Assembly (NCBI GenBank): GCA_025457665.1
Contig: JALOTY010000018.1
Coordinates: 1-53,386, forward strand
Origin: Akkermansiaceae bacterium
GTDB lineage: Bacteria > Verrucomicrobiota > Verrucomicrobiia > Verrucomicrobiales > Akkermansiaceae
Length of the DNA: 53,386 bases
Reading direction: 5' to 3'
A program made the position numbers and the translations under genes. The notes under the pieces are model-generated. The model was not told the DNA's origin, made no database searches, and saw only the letters and a list, made by a program, of their open reading frames with translations. Positions 40,915-50,377 of this stretch are shown one piece after another; within the stretch, counting starts at the first letter, position 1; each line of letters starts with the position of its first letter.

Positions 40915-42213
40915 ATGCTCTACCAATCCACCCGCAATCCCGCCCACAAGGTCGATCTGAAGGAAGCCATCCTGCGCTCCCTGCCGCCGGACAACGGGCT
41001 CTACATGCCCGTTTCCCTGCCGACTCCCGACCCGGCCTTCTGGAGCTGCTGGCGTGACCTGAGCTTTCAGGAAATCGGCCATGCGGTGGCCAGCGCCTAT
41101 TTCGGAGAGGATGTGCCGGCCGCGGACTTGCAGGAAATCGTCGATGGCACGCTGAGTTTCGATGCCCCGTTGGTCACCTTGGCTCCCGGCGACCATGTGC
41201 TCGAACTTTTCCACGGCCCGACTCTGGCCTTCAAGGACTTCGGCGCGCGTTTCATGGCCCGGCTGATGGCCTGGTTGACGCGCGGCGATGACCGACTGCT
41301 GACCGTGCTGGTGGCCACTTCCGGCGATACCGGCGGCGCGGTGGCCTCCGCTTTCCACCAGGTTCCGGGCACGCGGGTCTTCATCCTTTACCCCAAGGGC
41401 AAGGTCTCCGGACTTCAGGAAAAACAACTCACCACCCTCGGCGGAAACATCCATGCGCTGGAGGTGGATGGCACCTTCGATGACTGCCAGCGCCTCGTGA
41501 AATCCGCCTTCCTCGACCGCGCCCTGGCCGAGCGGCTGAACCTGACCTCGGCGAACTCGATCAATCTCGCGCGCCTGGTGCCGCAGAGTTTCTACTACAT
41601 CCATAGTGCTCGACAGCTTCCTGAAGGGATCGAGCCGGTCTTCGTGGTGCCATCGGGAAATTTCGGCAATCTCACCGCCGGCCTGCTCGCCCGCCAGTTC
41701 GGCCTCCCGGTCCGCGGCTTTGTGGCCGCCACGAATTGCAACGATGTGGTCCCCGCCTACCTGCGCAGCGGCAGCTACCAACCCAGGCCAAGCACCGCGA
41801 CCATTTCCAATGCGATGGACGTCGGCGCACCCTCGAATTTCGATCGCATGCAGGCGCTCTTCGGCGGTTCATGGGAATCGATGAAGGCGGTGATCCACGG
41901 CGACGCCTTCGATGACGACACCACCCGCGCGGCGATCCGCACGGTGAAATCGCTGCACGACTACGAGATCGATCCGCACGCCGCAGTCGGCTGGCTCGCC
42001 GCAGGCCGCTTCCGGGCCAAGCACCCGGGGAGCGCCACCATCACCCTCGCCACGGCGCATCCGGCGAAGTTCATCGATGTCATGGAGCACGAACTCGGCC
42101 CCGGCGCGGTGGAAATCCCCGAGCGGCTGGCGATTCTCGCGGATCGACCGAAAGTCGCCACCCCGCTGACAGCGGATGAAACGGCATTCAAGGCCTGGCT
42201 CGCCGAACAGTGA
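40915..42213 (+). CDS. thrC: Threonine synthase
   Basis: 432-residue PLP enzyme that turns O-phosphohomoserine into threonine and phosphate. The N-terminal block MLYQSTRNPAHKVDLKEAI and NGLYMP, the PLP lysine in HGPTLAFKDFG (about 104-114), LVATSGDTGGAV, and VVPSGNFGNLTAGLLA are all as in the E. coli-type enzyme. The start at 40915 fits the family N-terminus; the frame is open upstream without support. It lies 73 bp after the dehydrogenase gene on the same strand; no thrA or thrB is here. Confidence 0.95.
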   Translation: MLYQSTRNPAHKVDLKEAILRSLPPDNGLYMPVSLPTPDPAFWSCWRDLSFQEIGHAVASAYFGEDVPAADLQEIVDGTLSFDAPLVTLAPGDHVLELFHGPTLAFKDFGARFMARLMAWLTRGDDRLLTVLVATSGDTGGAVASAFHQVPGTRVFILYPKGKVSGLQEKQLTTLGGNIHALEVDGTFDDCQRLVKSAFLDRALAERLNLTSANSINLARLVPQSFYYIHSARQLPEGIEPVFVVPSGNFGNLTAGLLARQFGLPVRGFVAATNCNDVVPAYLRSGSYQPRPSTATISNAMDVGAPSNFDRMQALFGGSWESMKAVIHGDAFDDDTTRAAIRTVKSLHDYEIDPHAAVGWLAAGRFRAKHPGSATITLATAHPAKFIDVMEHELGPGAVEIPERLAILADRPKVATPLTADETAFKAWLAEQ

Positions 42214-42228
42214 GCCGCAGCCGCCGTT

Positions 42229-42681
42229 TCACCAATCCACCCCGGCATCCAGGGAATGGCGGCGTGTCGTTTCAAACGAACAACGGGCGTAAACCGTTCC
42301 CATCGGCGGAAAGACATCGATCTGATCGATGCTGTAGGTGCCCCCACCCGGACAGAGTTCTGTTCCGGTGATGGTCGCGAAGCATTCCGGGCTGATGTAG
42401 CCCTTGTCGAGCAGATGCTGGGCGATGGACTGCGTGCCACCGTCCGCCATGGGAATGGAGCCGGGGTTGTAGCCGTAGAGGTTTTGGTAGGAGCGCACGC
42501 TGATCTGCACGTTCCGCTGGATCATGATGCAGGCCGCACGATCGGCCCCGCGGGACCAGGCACGGGCACCAATGAAGAGCACGCTGATCATGGCCAGCAG
42601 GACGGTAATCACGATGGATAGCTCCAGCAGGGTGACGCCGGAGGGATGCCGATGACGGCACCGCTTGGGGGTGTTTTTCAT
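42229..42681 (-). CDS. Type II secretion/type IV pilin-like pseudopilin
   Basis: 150-residue prepilin-like protein. The leader MKNTPKRCRHRHPSG ends at the prepilin-peptidase site G|VTLLELSIVITVLLAMISV, with the conserved Glu at +5 and a following hydrophobic helix. The globular part has AACIMIQRNVQISVRSYQNLYGY and paired Cys (CFATITGTELC). Similar single pseudopilins are numerous in Verrucomicrobia and Planctomycetes and are of unknown role. No secretion ATPase or prepilin peptidase is nearby. Convergent with thrC, with only 15 bp between stops. Confidence 0.85.
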   Translation of the reverse strand: MKNTPKRCRHRHPSGVTLLELSIVITVLLAMISVLFIGARAWSRGADRAACIMIQRNVQISVRSYQNLYGYNPGSIPMADGGTQSIAQHLLDKGYISPECFATITGTELCPGGGTYSIDQIDVFPPMGTVYARCSFETTRRHSLDAGVDW

Positions 42682-42756
42682 CTCAAAGGGGGGTCAGTTG
42701 TTGGGGAGTTGCACGGAAGCTCGACACGTGGGGGCGCCTCGAACTGGTTAAGAAAT

Positions 42757-42799
42757 ACAAAAAATAAGCCTTCCGGACGATCACGTCATCGCGGAAGGC
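42757..42799 (-). terminator. Intrinsic terminator of the DUF1080 gene
   Basis: GCCTTCCG (42768-42775) pairs with CGGAAGGC (42792-42799); read on the minus strand it is followed by TTATTTTTTG. It ends the oxidoreductase-DUF1080 operon. Confidence 0.8.
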
Positions 42800-42828
42800 C
42801 CGGAGAATTAGTTAAGATCTTTAAAAAA

Positions 42829-44070
42829 TCAAAGCTCTTTAATCCAAATATTCGCAAAATCGATGGCAGCGCCGTGGTGTTGGAGGCCGATGGGGCCTTC
42901 GGCGGGGGTTCCGGGAAGGCTGGCGTTTTCGATGACGGTTTTGCCGTTGAGTGTGACGCTGAGGACCTCGCCCTTGAGGGTGATCATCATGCGGTTCCAC
43001 TCGCCCACGGGTTTGTCGGCATTGGCGATGGGGGTGACGGCGGCGCGGACCTCGGCGGGCTGGTTGCCATCGGTCCGGTAGCCGTAGACCTCACCCGACC
43101 CGCAGGGCCAGTTCCAGAGGTTCACCTGGCTCTTGCTGGAACCGCGGAGGTAGATGCCACTGTCGAGTTCCTGCACCTCGACCATTTCCCCGGTTTCCTT
43201 GCCATCGGGTCCGATGACCGGACGTTTCATCATCGGTCCGGGCGCGCCCCAGCGCCAGTCGAAGACGAGGGTGAAATCCTTGTAGCTCTTTTCCGACCAG
43301 AGGTCCTTCACGGCGGCTTCGCTGCGGCCATCGTATTTGATGACCCCATTCGCGGCGACCCAGTGACCCTCGCTGCCCTTGTCCACCTTCCAGCCGGTGA
43401 GCGTGGTGCCGTCGAAAATCTGGGTGAATCCGGCGGCTTTCACGCCCTCGATGTTCGCGGCGGGAGGCATTTCGCAGATGCTGATGTTGCGGAAAGCAAC
43501 CCCGGCGCCATGGCCGCAGAAGGCGATGTGACCGGAGCGGCGCTTGGCCCCGGCGTGATCGGGATGGGCCTTGGAAAGTGCATCGAGGTTGCCCTCGGCG
43601 ATCACGGTGCCATTGAGTTCCACCCGGACGAGAGGACCGCTGACGGTGATGCGCTGGAGATTCCACTCGCCCACAGGCTTGAGGTGGCCGCGCTTGGCGG
43701 GGACGAGCTTGTAGATCGAGCCATGATACTGCCCGGGCTCGAGCTTGGCGTAGTCGGGCGAGGTGTCATCGAGCACTTGCACTTCCATGCCGACGTAGGC
43801 GGCATCGCCCTCACCGGGATAGTGGATGCCGATGCCATTGTTGGCCCCGGGCTGGAGCTGGAACTCGAAATCGAGGATGTAGTTGGCGAAGGTTTTCTCG
43901 GTCACCAGATTTCGGCCCTGGGCCGTGGCGACGATCGTGCCGTCCTTGACTTCATAGCCCTCACCCTTCCAGCCGGTCAGGTCCTTGCCATTGAAGAGCG
44001 GCTGCGCGACCCCCTGGATCTGGGCCTGGGCGGCGAGGCTGAGTGCGAATAGCGCGGTGATGATTTTCAT
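42829..44070 (-). CDS. Secreted protein with two DUF1080 (3-keto-disaccharide hydrolase) domains
   Basis: 413-residue exported protein with signal MKIITALFALSLAAQA. Two DUF1080 domains follow: about 22-200 (PLFNGKDLTGWKGEG, YILDFEFQLQPGANNGIGIHY, GEWNLQRITVSG) and about 215-413 (IFDGTTLTGWKVDKG, DFTLVFDWRW, SGIYLRGSS, EWNRMMITLKG). The family includes enzymes cutting 3-keto-sugars from glycosides. The oxidoreductase 8 bp upstream could make or use the keto sugar, so the two likely act in one pathway. A two-domain form suggests a tandem duplication within the gene. Confidence 0.9.
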   Translation of the reverse strand: MKIITALFALSLAAQAQIQGVAQPLFNGKDLTGWKGEGYEVKDGTIVATAQGRNLVTEKTFANYILDFEFQLQPGANNGIGIHYPGEGDAAYVGMEVQVLDDTSPDYAKLEPGQYHGSIYKLVPAKRGHLKPVGEWNLQRITVSGPLVRVELNGTVIAEGNLDALSKAHPDHAGAKRRSGHIAFCGHGAGVAFRNISICEMPPAANIEGVKAAGFTQIFDGTTLTGWKVDKGSEGHWVAANGVIKYDGRSEAAVKDLWSEKSYKDFTLVFDWRWGAPGPMMKRPVIGPDGKETGEMVEVQELDSGIYLRGSSKSQVNLWNWPCGSGEVYGYRTDGNQPAEVRAAVTPIANADKPVGEWNRMMITLKGEVLSVTLNGKTVIENASLPGTPAEGPIGLQHHGAAIDFANIWIKEL

Positions 44071-44078
44071 GTGTCGAT

Positions 44079-45155
44079 TCAGAGTTCGATGGTTTTCCCG
44101 GTGCGGAAGCTTTCGTCGGCCGCGGCGACGATACGCATGGAGTTCAGCGCATCATCCATGTGGTCGCCGAGGTCGAGATCCTCGCGGATGGCCTTGAGGA
44201 AATACTCCTGCTCGCGGTGGCACAAGCCATCATGATCGGGTTCGTCGCCGGTTTCCGTCCACTCATCGCTGCGGACGAAATGGCCCTCCGCATCGAGTTC
44301 GGAAAAATGCCGGCGCAGGGTGTTCGTTTTCGTGTGGGCATCGACATCCGCCGAAGCCCCCTCCCCCGCCGCCTCCCGGGCCTCGATGGTGACGCAGCCC
44401 TTGGGGCCCACCACGTCTTTGACGAAGAATGCCGTTTCCGACATCATCGGCCCCCAGCCGGCCTCATACCACCCCACCGAACCGTCCTCAAAGGTGACCT
44501 GCAGGTGGCCGTAGTTGATTTTCCCCGGCGGCAACTCCTCGGTCAACCTCGCGCCCAAGCCGGAAACGCGGATCGGTTTCGAGCGGGTCATCTGGCACAT
44601 CACATCCACGTAGTGCACGCCGCAATCGACGATCGGGGAGATCGATGACATCAGCGCCTTGTGGGTTTTCCAGTTCGCACCGGAGGACTGCTGGTTGAGG
44701 TTCATCCGCATCACCAGCGGCTTGCCCAGCTCGCGGGCCATTTCGATGAATTTGATCCAGCTCGGGTGGTGACGAAGGATGTAGCCGATCACCAGCTTGC
44801 GGCCGGTGGCGCGGGCTTTGCTGACGATCCGCTCGGCGGCTTCAACCGTTTCGGCCAGGGGTTTTTCGATGAAAACATCACAACCGGCATCAAACGCCGC
44901 CTCGGCATACTCCGCGTGGGTGTCCGGGTAGGTGGAAATGCTCACCGCATCCGGTTTCGTGGCGGCGAGGGCCTCGTAAAAGTCGCCGAACTCCGCATAG
45001 CCACCGCCCAATTCGGCATTCAGCGCCGCCCGGCTGGCGGCAGAGCGGGTCACGATTCCGCAAATCTCGAAATCAGGAATTCGGTGGTAGGCGAGGGCAT
45101 GAGAGCGACCCATGTGGCCAGCTCCCACGCAGAGGACGCGGATCGTATTGTTCAT
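44079..45155 (-). CDS. Gfo/Idh/MocA family oxidoreductase
   Basis: 358-residue NAD(P)-dependent sugar dehydrogenase. The Rossmann start VLCVGAGHMGRSHALAY (about 8-24), the family EKP motif in DVFIEKPLAETVE (about 93-105, the Lys being catalytic), and YILRHHPSWIKF followed by ISPIVDCGVHYVDVMCQM carry likely active-site His and Asp. No signal peptide, so cytoplasmic. First gene of an operon with the DUF1080 gene. Substrate unknown; a sugar or inositol is typical. Confidence 0.92.
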   Translation of the reverse strand: MNNTIRVLCVGAGHMGRSHALAYHRIPDFEICGIVTRSAASRAALNAELGGGYAEFGDFYEALAATKPDAVSISTYPDTHAEYAEAAFDAGCDVFIEKPLAETVEAAERIVSKARATGRKLVIGYILRHHPSWIKFIEMARELGKPLVMRMNLNQQSSGANWKTHKALMSSISPIVDCGVHYVDVMCQMTRSKPIRVSGLGARLTEELPPGKINYGHLQVTFEDGSVGWYEAGWGPMMSETAFFVKDVVGPKGCVTIEAREAAGEGASADVDAHTKTNTLRRHFSELDAEGHFVRSDEWTETGDEPDHDGLCHREQEYFLKAIREDLDLGDHMDDALNSMRIVAAADESFRTGKTIEL

Positions 45156-45231
45156 GTTTGGGGCGGGAAAACGACGCCATGGGACCCAATGTTTCGCCCA
45201 AGCGCAAGAATTAGCCCGCGGATCTGGTGGA

Positions 45232-45906
45232 TCAGTCTTTTCGTGAACTCTTGTCCATCCTCTCAGCGAGCTCCATCACTCGGTCCACACGATCATCGTA
45301 TACGGTCCATTCCCAGTCGATCCCCTTTCCTTCCAGACGGATCACTGCGAGGTGAAAGGCGTATCCCTCAATCGGCACGCCCTGACCTTTGAACTTCTTG
45401 AGGAGTGCATGGGGATCGGTCTTCAGGAGCCATTCGCTCGGATAACGATCCTCGGAGGTCGATAAAACGAGTTTCTTCAAAGCCTCGATCGCCTCAAGCC
45501 GCTCACGGTTTTTCTCCTCAGGGTCTTCAGCGGCCACCTTGACTTCGACCTGTTTCTCGCCTGTTCCCACCCGGATGATGACGTCCTTGCCCTGAATCTC
45601 GATTTCGAGTGGCACGGACTCCTTGATGTTTCCACCTCGGCTGCACAGGGCCTCCAGCCTTATTTTGAGAGACTCTTGGCCGAGCCATTCCTCGAGCTTG
45701 GCGCGTTCCGGAGCACGAAATTTTTCGGAGTCCTTGCGGGCAATCTCGATCAACTCGCCGAAAAACTTCCGGGCCGCCTCGTCATCGATAGAACCACCAG
45801 CCACCCGGTAGCCAAATTCGTGCACTGCCTGATCGATCCCCTGAGCCCGACAGGGCGCACTGCCAGCCAGGACCGTGATCGAAAAAATGACCGCAGCAAA
45901 GCGCAT
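45232..45906 (-). CDS. Secreted hypothetical protein
   Basis: 224-residue protein beginning MRFAAVIFSITVLAGSAPCRA, a signal peptide. The mature part is charged and predicted mixed, with KQVEVKVAAEDPEEKNRERLEAIEALKKLV. No family recognised. The ATG at 45906 is preferred; another in-frame ATG at 45930 adds eight residues, and still longer readings overlap sppA. It follows sppA by 43 bp on the same strand, so co-transcription is likely. Confidence 0.65.
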   Translation of the reverse strand: MRFAAVIFSITVLAGSAPCRAQGIDQAVHEFGYRVAGGSIDDEAARKFFGELIEIARKDSEKFRAPERAKLEEWLGQESLKIRLEALCSRGGNIKESVPLEIEIQGKDVIIRVGTGEKQVEVKVAAEDPEEKNRERLEAIEALKKLVLSTSEDRYPSEWLLKTDPHALLKKFKGQGVPIEGYAFHLAVIRLEGKGIDWEWTVYDDRVDRVMELAERMDKSSRKD

Positions 45907-45949
45907 GGAAACCGAATTGGGATTTCCCATCAGGCCCGAAGACGACCCC

Positions 45950-47722
45950 TCACCACTCCAGCTTGAAATCTGGGCCGATGAGTTGGATGCGCGATTCGGA
46001 GATGCCATCGAGGCGCTGCAAGGCCCGAGATACCGACTCCCGAGCGCTTTCCGGCAGGGCCGAAATCCCCGCCTCGCGGAATGCACCACGGATGGCCTCG
46101 GTGGCCGAGTGGGGAGCCACTTGGATTTTCACCAGCTCGTCGTCATCGCTTTTTTCCGGAGTCGCAAAAAGCCCTTCGAGCATGCTTTTCGGCTCGGGAC
46201 GGAGTCGGGAAATCGGCTCGGCCAGACCTGCCCGCTCGCCCGCCCAGGCGATGGCCTCGGCCAGCCCGCCCAGCTCGTCCACCAGCCCCAGCTCCAAGGC
46301 CTTCACGCCGGTGTAAACCCGACCGCCCGCCATGCCTTCCAACTCGCCCTTCAGACGGTCGCCGCGGCCATCGATGATCCGCTTCTTGAAGGTGCCGTAG
46401 ACCGCCAACATCGATTTCCGCACCAACTCGCTCTCTTCCGGCGTGAAGGGCTTGGTCATGGACATCGCATCGGCGTGCTCGCCACGCTCGATCCGGTGGG
46501 TCGTGATGCCAAGTTTCTCCATGGCTCCGGCCGTCACCAGCTTCATGCCGACCACGCCAATCGACCCGGTCACCGTGCCTTCTTCGGCGAAAATCCGGTC
46601 GGCCGCAGCGGAAACATAATAGCCACCGCTCGCCGCCACTCCGCCCATGGAAACGGCGAAGGGCCGCCCGCTGGCCTTCCATTCATCCGTGACTTCCCAC
46701 AGCACCTCGGAAGCCAGCGCGGATCCGCCGGGGGAGTCGACACGCAGGACCAGCGCCTTGGCTTTTTCATCCTTCAGCAGCTTGAGGATGGCCTCGCGCA
46801 CCGGTGCCACCGTCTCATCGGAAATCCCTCCTTCCAGCACCACCACGGCCACATACTCGCTGTCCGCCTGCGGGTCGGTCCCGGCATTCATGAACAATTT
46901 CACCAGATCCAGCAGACCTTTGATTTCCGGCCCGTCGCGGTCGGGAAGCTGGTAGTTGTCATCGAATTCCGCCTCCGCATAGGTTTCGCGCACACGACGG
47001 TTGAAATCCGTGCGATAGGCCAGCCCGTCCACCAGGCCCGCTTCCTCCGCTTCGGCTGCAGTGAAGGTGCCCTGATTGATCAAGCGCAGCACCTCGGCCT
47101 CATCCACGCCCCGACCCTCGGCCACGCTGCGATGCAGCACCTGGAAAATCCTGTCGATCAACTCCGTCTGCTGCTTCTCCGCGAATTCACTCGGACCCGT
47201 GCGGTAGAATTCCTCACCGAAGCTCTTGAAGTCGCCGATGTGAATGACGTCCGCCTGCACGCCCACCTTGTCGAGCAGACCCTTGAAATACATCGACTCC
47301 GAGCTGAGCCCGGCGAAGTCGCTGTCGGCCTCCGGCATCAGCATGAAATGGTTCGCGGCGGATCCCAGCAGGGCCGACTTGGGGTTGAAATGATCGCTGT
47401 AAACCCAGACATCCTTGCCCGCCTTGCGCAGGGCGAGGAGGTGGCGGCGGACTTCGAGGATTTGCGGCAATCCCAGACCGGCATCATCCGCATCCACCAC
47501 CACGGCCCGGAGTTCGGGATCTTTGGCCGCCTTCGCCAGACTCGTGGAAATGTCATGGAAAGTCAGCGGCCGCGAAGCATCGATCTGCGGTGAAAAAAGC
47601 GACATGGAGTCCGCCATGCCACTCTCCGAAATCCCCGGACCAAGATCATAAACCGCCACCGTGGGCGCGGCCTGGGCGAGACAAGTAAGGGCGGCGGAGG
47701 CGAAAAACGGGAGCGATTTCAT
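45950..47722 (-). CDS. sppA: Signal peptide peptidase SppA, long (67K) type
   Basis: 590-residue membrane-bound or exported peptidase of the S49 family that clears cut signal peptides. Two homologous halves are present, as in the E. coli enzyme. The general-base lysine is likely Lys166 in GDFKSFGEEFYRTGPSEF (first half) and the nucleophile Ser365 in SMGGVAASGGYYVS (second half); VLRVDSPGGSA and GSIGVVG are conserved. Only one short N-terminal hydrophobic segment is seen. Divergent from the GH13 gene. Confidence 0.93.
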   Translation of the reverse strand: MKSLPFFASAALTCLAQAAPTVAVYDLGPGISESGMADSMSLFSPQIDASRPLTFHDISTSLAKAAKDPELRAVVVDADDAGLGLPQILEVRRHLLALRKAGKDVWVYSDHFNPKSALLGSAANHFMLMPEADSDFAGLSSESMYFKGLLDKVGVQADVIHIGDFKSFGEEFYRTGPSEFAEKQQTELIDRIFQVLHRSVAEGRGVDEAEVLRLINQGTFTAAEAEEAGLVDGLAYRTDFNRRVRETYAEAEFDDNYQLPDRDGPEIKGLLDLVKLFMNAGTDPQADSEYVAVVVLEGGISDETVAPVREAILKLLKDEKAKALVLRVDSPGGSALASEVLWEVTDEWKASGRPFAVSMGGVAASGGYYVSAAADRIFAEEGTVTGSIGVVGMKLVTAGAMEKLGITTHRIERGEHADAMSMTKPFTPEESELVRKSMLAVYGTFKKRIIDGRGDRLKGELEGMAGGRVYTGVKALELGLVDELGGLAEAIAWAGERAGLAEPISRLRPEPKSMLEGLFATPEKSDDDELVKIQVAPHSATEAIRGAFREAGISALPESARESVSRALQRLDGISESRIQLIGPDFKLEW

Positions 47723-47840
47723 AGTGGACTTCAGTAACCAAGCACACAGCGCGCCTCACGGCGAGTCTTGTTCGCCGGCTTGTCCGATTCACCCGGAATT
47801 CCTCGACAAACCCCGGAGCCCGCGCGTCCATGTGCACGCC

Positions 47841-49712
47841 GTGAAAACCCTTTTCGCCCTCGCCCTGCTCGCCGCCTCCCCGGTTCTCGGCCGCGATTGG
47901 TCGGACGAAGTCATCTATTTCGTCCTCACCGACCGTTTCCACGATGGCGATCCCGCCAACAACGTCCCCGCCGGTTGTGATCCCGACCTCTACGATCCCA
48001 CCCAGAAAGACATCAACCGCTACCACGGCGGCGACCTCCGCGGGCTCGAACTCGCCATCCGCTCCGGCTACTTCCGCGAACTCGGCATCACCGCCCTCTG
48101 GATCACCCCACCCGTGAAAAACGTCTGGCGCTCGGGATACGATCTCGGCGGCTGGAAAACCGGCTATCACGGCTACTGGACCCAGGATTTCCTCGATATC
48201 GATCCCCACCTCACCAGCACCACCTCGCTGAGTGGCGAAAGCTACCCGGACAGCCCCGAAGGCCGCATGCGCCACTACCGGGATTTCGTGAAACTCGCCC
48301 ACTCCCAAGGCCTCAAGATCATCCAGGATGTCGTGCTCAACCACGCCGGCCCCGTGTTCTTCTACGATGCCGATGCCGATGGCGTCTTCGACAAGGAACT
48401 CGAAGCCGAATGGGTCCAGCCCTTCAAGCGCGATGGTTTCCATGCCACCGCCCGTTGGGGTGAGGTCGCCTCATGGAATTTCCGCCGCACCCAGCCCGAT
48501 GGCCCCCGCGAGCTGTTAGGAAAAAAGATCCCCACCCGCGGGCTCCTCGCCGACCTCGATACCTACGGCCGCAAAGGCTTCTCCTGGGACAGCCTCGGCA
48601 AATCGGATGGCGAGGAAATGACCTGCGATTTCTTCTCGCTGCGCGATTTCTGGACCGAGCCCGGCAGCAAACACTTCGATGCCCTCGTCGATGAGTTCGT
48701 CGAAATCTACGACTTCTACCTCACCACCGTCGGCGTCGATGGCCTGCGCATCGATACCGTCAAACACGTCCACCACGGCTTCTGGGACGCCTTCACCGAA
48801 CGCCTCCGCAAACGCCTCGGGCCCGCCGCTGCGGAAAAAATCCTCTTTGGCGAGGTCTATGACGGCAACCCCGCCCGCCTCGGCCAATACACCTGGCGCA
48901 CCGATGCCCCGGGAAATCCCGCTCCCTGCATCGATTCCGTCCTCGCCTTCCAGCTCTGCTTCGCCATGCGCGACTACCTCCGCCGCCCCGGTGAGGAATT
49001 CGGCACCGCCCATCAGATCGAAGGAGCCATGCTCGCATTCTCGGAAGGTCGCTTCGAAGACGGCAGACCCTTCTTCAATCCCCACCCCGGACCCGACGGC
49101 CTGAACTCGATCCAGAAATCGATCACCTTCATCGAAAACCACGATGGCTTGAACCGTTTCCGCGCCGAACCCGTCACCGCCCGCCGCCACGATCTCGCCC
49201 AGGCCCTTGTCATGACCCTCCCCGGCATCCCCTGCCTCTACTACGGCGCGGAAACCGCCATGCACGATGTCCATGGCCGCCTCGGTGAGGACGGCGAGAC
49301 CGGCCGCGCCACCCTCTGGAAACGCGACACCGCCCCCGCCATGGACCGCGTCCGCGAGATCCCCTCCTTCGCCGCCATCCGCCGCCTCGCCGAGGCCCGC
49401 CGCACCCACACCGCCCTGCGCGATGGTAGCTTCAAGCCCCTTTGGTGCGATGGTGGGGAAAGCTGGGACGATGGCATTTTCGCCTTCGCCCGCACCCTGC
49501 CGAATGGCGGCGGCAGCGTCATCGTCGCCATGAATGCCTCCCCGCGCGACGGTCGCACCGGAGCCATCGATCTCTCCACCCTCTTCCCCGGCGGGGCCGA
49601 AATCCGGGCCGAAAAACTCGTCGGAAATTCCCCCTCAGGCCCCTTCACCTCCGAACTCCCCGTACCCGCGGAATCCGTCGTCCTCTTCCACGCCGCACCA
49701 CCCGCACCCTGA
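47841..49712 (+). CDS. Exported alpha-amylase family (GH13) enzyme
   Basis: 623-residue alpha-glucan-active enzyme with a signal peptide (VKTLFALALLAASPVLG). All four conserved regions of GH13 are visible: I DVVLNH with Asp163, II GLRIDTVKH with nucleophile Asp305, III GEVYDG with acid/base Glu338, IV FIENHD with Asp435. The N-terminal YFVLTDRFHDGD is typical of amylases. A C-terminal beta domain with VIVAMNASPRDGR follows. GTG start at 47841; a longer frame upstream has unrelated composition. Likely hydrolyses or rearranges starch/glycogen-like glucans outside the cytoplasm. Confidence 0.93.
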   Translation: MKTLFALALLAASPVLGRDWSDEVIYFVLTDRFHDGDPANNVPAGCDPDLYDPTQKDINRYHGGDLRGLELAIRSGYFRELGITALWITPPVKNVWRSGYDLGGWKTGYHGYWTQDFLDIDPHLTSTTSLSGESYPDSPEGRMRHYRDFVKLAHSQGLKIIQDVVLNHAGPVFFYDADADGVFDKELEAEWVQPFKRDGFHATARWGEVASWNFRRTQPDGPRELLGKKIPTRGLLADLDTYGRKGFSWDSLGKSDGEEMTCDFFSLRDFWTEPGSKHFDALVDEFVEIYDFYLTTVGVDGLRIDTVKHVHHGFWDAFTERLRKRLGPAAAEKILFGEVYDGNPARLGQYTWRTDAPGNPAPCIDSVLAFQLCFAMRDYLRRPGEEFGTAHQIEGAMLAFSEGRFEDGRPFFNPHPGPDGLNSIQKSITFIENHDGLNRFRAEPVTARRHDLAQALVMTLPGIPCLYYGAETAMHDVHGRLGEDGETGRATLWKRDTAPAMDRVREIPSFAAIRRLAEARRTHTALRDGSFKPLWCDGGESWDDGIFAFARTLPNGGGSVIVAMNASPRDGRTGAIDLSTLFPGGAEIRAEKLVGNSPSGPFTSELPVPAESVVLFHAAPPAP

Positions 49713-49768
49713 GCCCCCCGCAGAGATCCCGCATTGCCAAGCGCCCCCATTCCGGAAACACTCGCCTT

Positions 49769-50311
49769 GTGAAAAGGATCCTGCCCCTCCTCCTGGCGGC
49801 CCTCGCCGCCTGCTTCCTGCCCTCCTGCGTGACCCAGACCTGCTGGTCCGGCGGGATTCCTCTCCGCGATATCGAGGAACGCGCCCGGGCCCAAGCCGTC
49901 CGCGATTTTGGCGATACCTCGAATGCCAAAGTCTACCTCGGCCTCGCCCACCCGGAGGCGAAAAAAGAAACCTACGAAAAACAGGTCGCCAAAGGCGGCT
50001 GGGTCGAAATCGAGGACTTCAAGTTCTTCGAGAAACCCATCGAAGTCCCACGCGAAAACATCGACAAGGTTCTCGAACTCTACGGCCAGTCCGACTCCCA
50101 CCAAGCCTGGGGTCCCAAGGTGAAATGCGCCGGTTTCCACCCGGACTATGCCATCGTCTGGACCGATGGCGGCACCCGCCGCGTCCTCCAGCTCTGCTAC
50201 GGCTGCCACGAGTGGAAATTCTTCGGTCCCGGCGGCATGCTGCTCACCGATATCTCGGAAAAAGCCTACAACGGCCCGCTTACCCGCAAGTGGCTCCGCA
50301 AACCCCGCTGA
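49769..50311 (+). CDS. Putative lipoprotein
   Basis: 180-residue protein with a lipoprotein signal: VKRILPLLLAALAACFLPSC, where Cys in LPSC would be the lipidated residue. The mature part is highly charged with aromatic residues and ends LRKPR. It has CYGCHEW near 147-153; this matches the CXXCH heme pattern but nothing else supports a cytochrome. GTG start at 49769, 56 bp after the GH13 gene. No family recognised. Confidence 0.65.
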   Translation: MKRILPLLLAALAACFLPSCVTQTCWSGGIPLRDIEERARAQAVRDFGDTSNAKVYLGLAHPEAKKETYEKQVAKGGWVEIEDFKFFEKPIEVPRENIDKVLELYGQSDSHQAWGPKVKCAGFHPDYAIVWTDGGTRRVLQLCYGCHEWKFFGPGGMLLTDISEKAYNGPLTRKWLRKPR

Positions 50312-50377
50312 TCGCCGCTTTTCCGCTGAAATCCCGTTGCAGGCCCGCAGCGCCGGATGTTTGGTGAAACGATCCCC

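Noticed and set aside
45875..47593. 572-codon plus-strand frame opposite sppA
   Set aside because: Antisense to an SppA gene with both catalytic motifs; no recognisable domain.
50205..50230. CXXCH heme-binding motif in the lipoprotein
   Set aside because: A single motif with no axial Met/His context and no cytochrome fold; chance or metal-site use is as likely.
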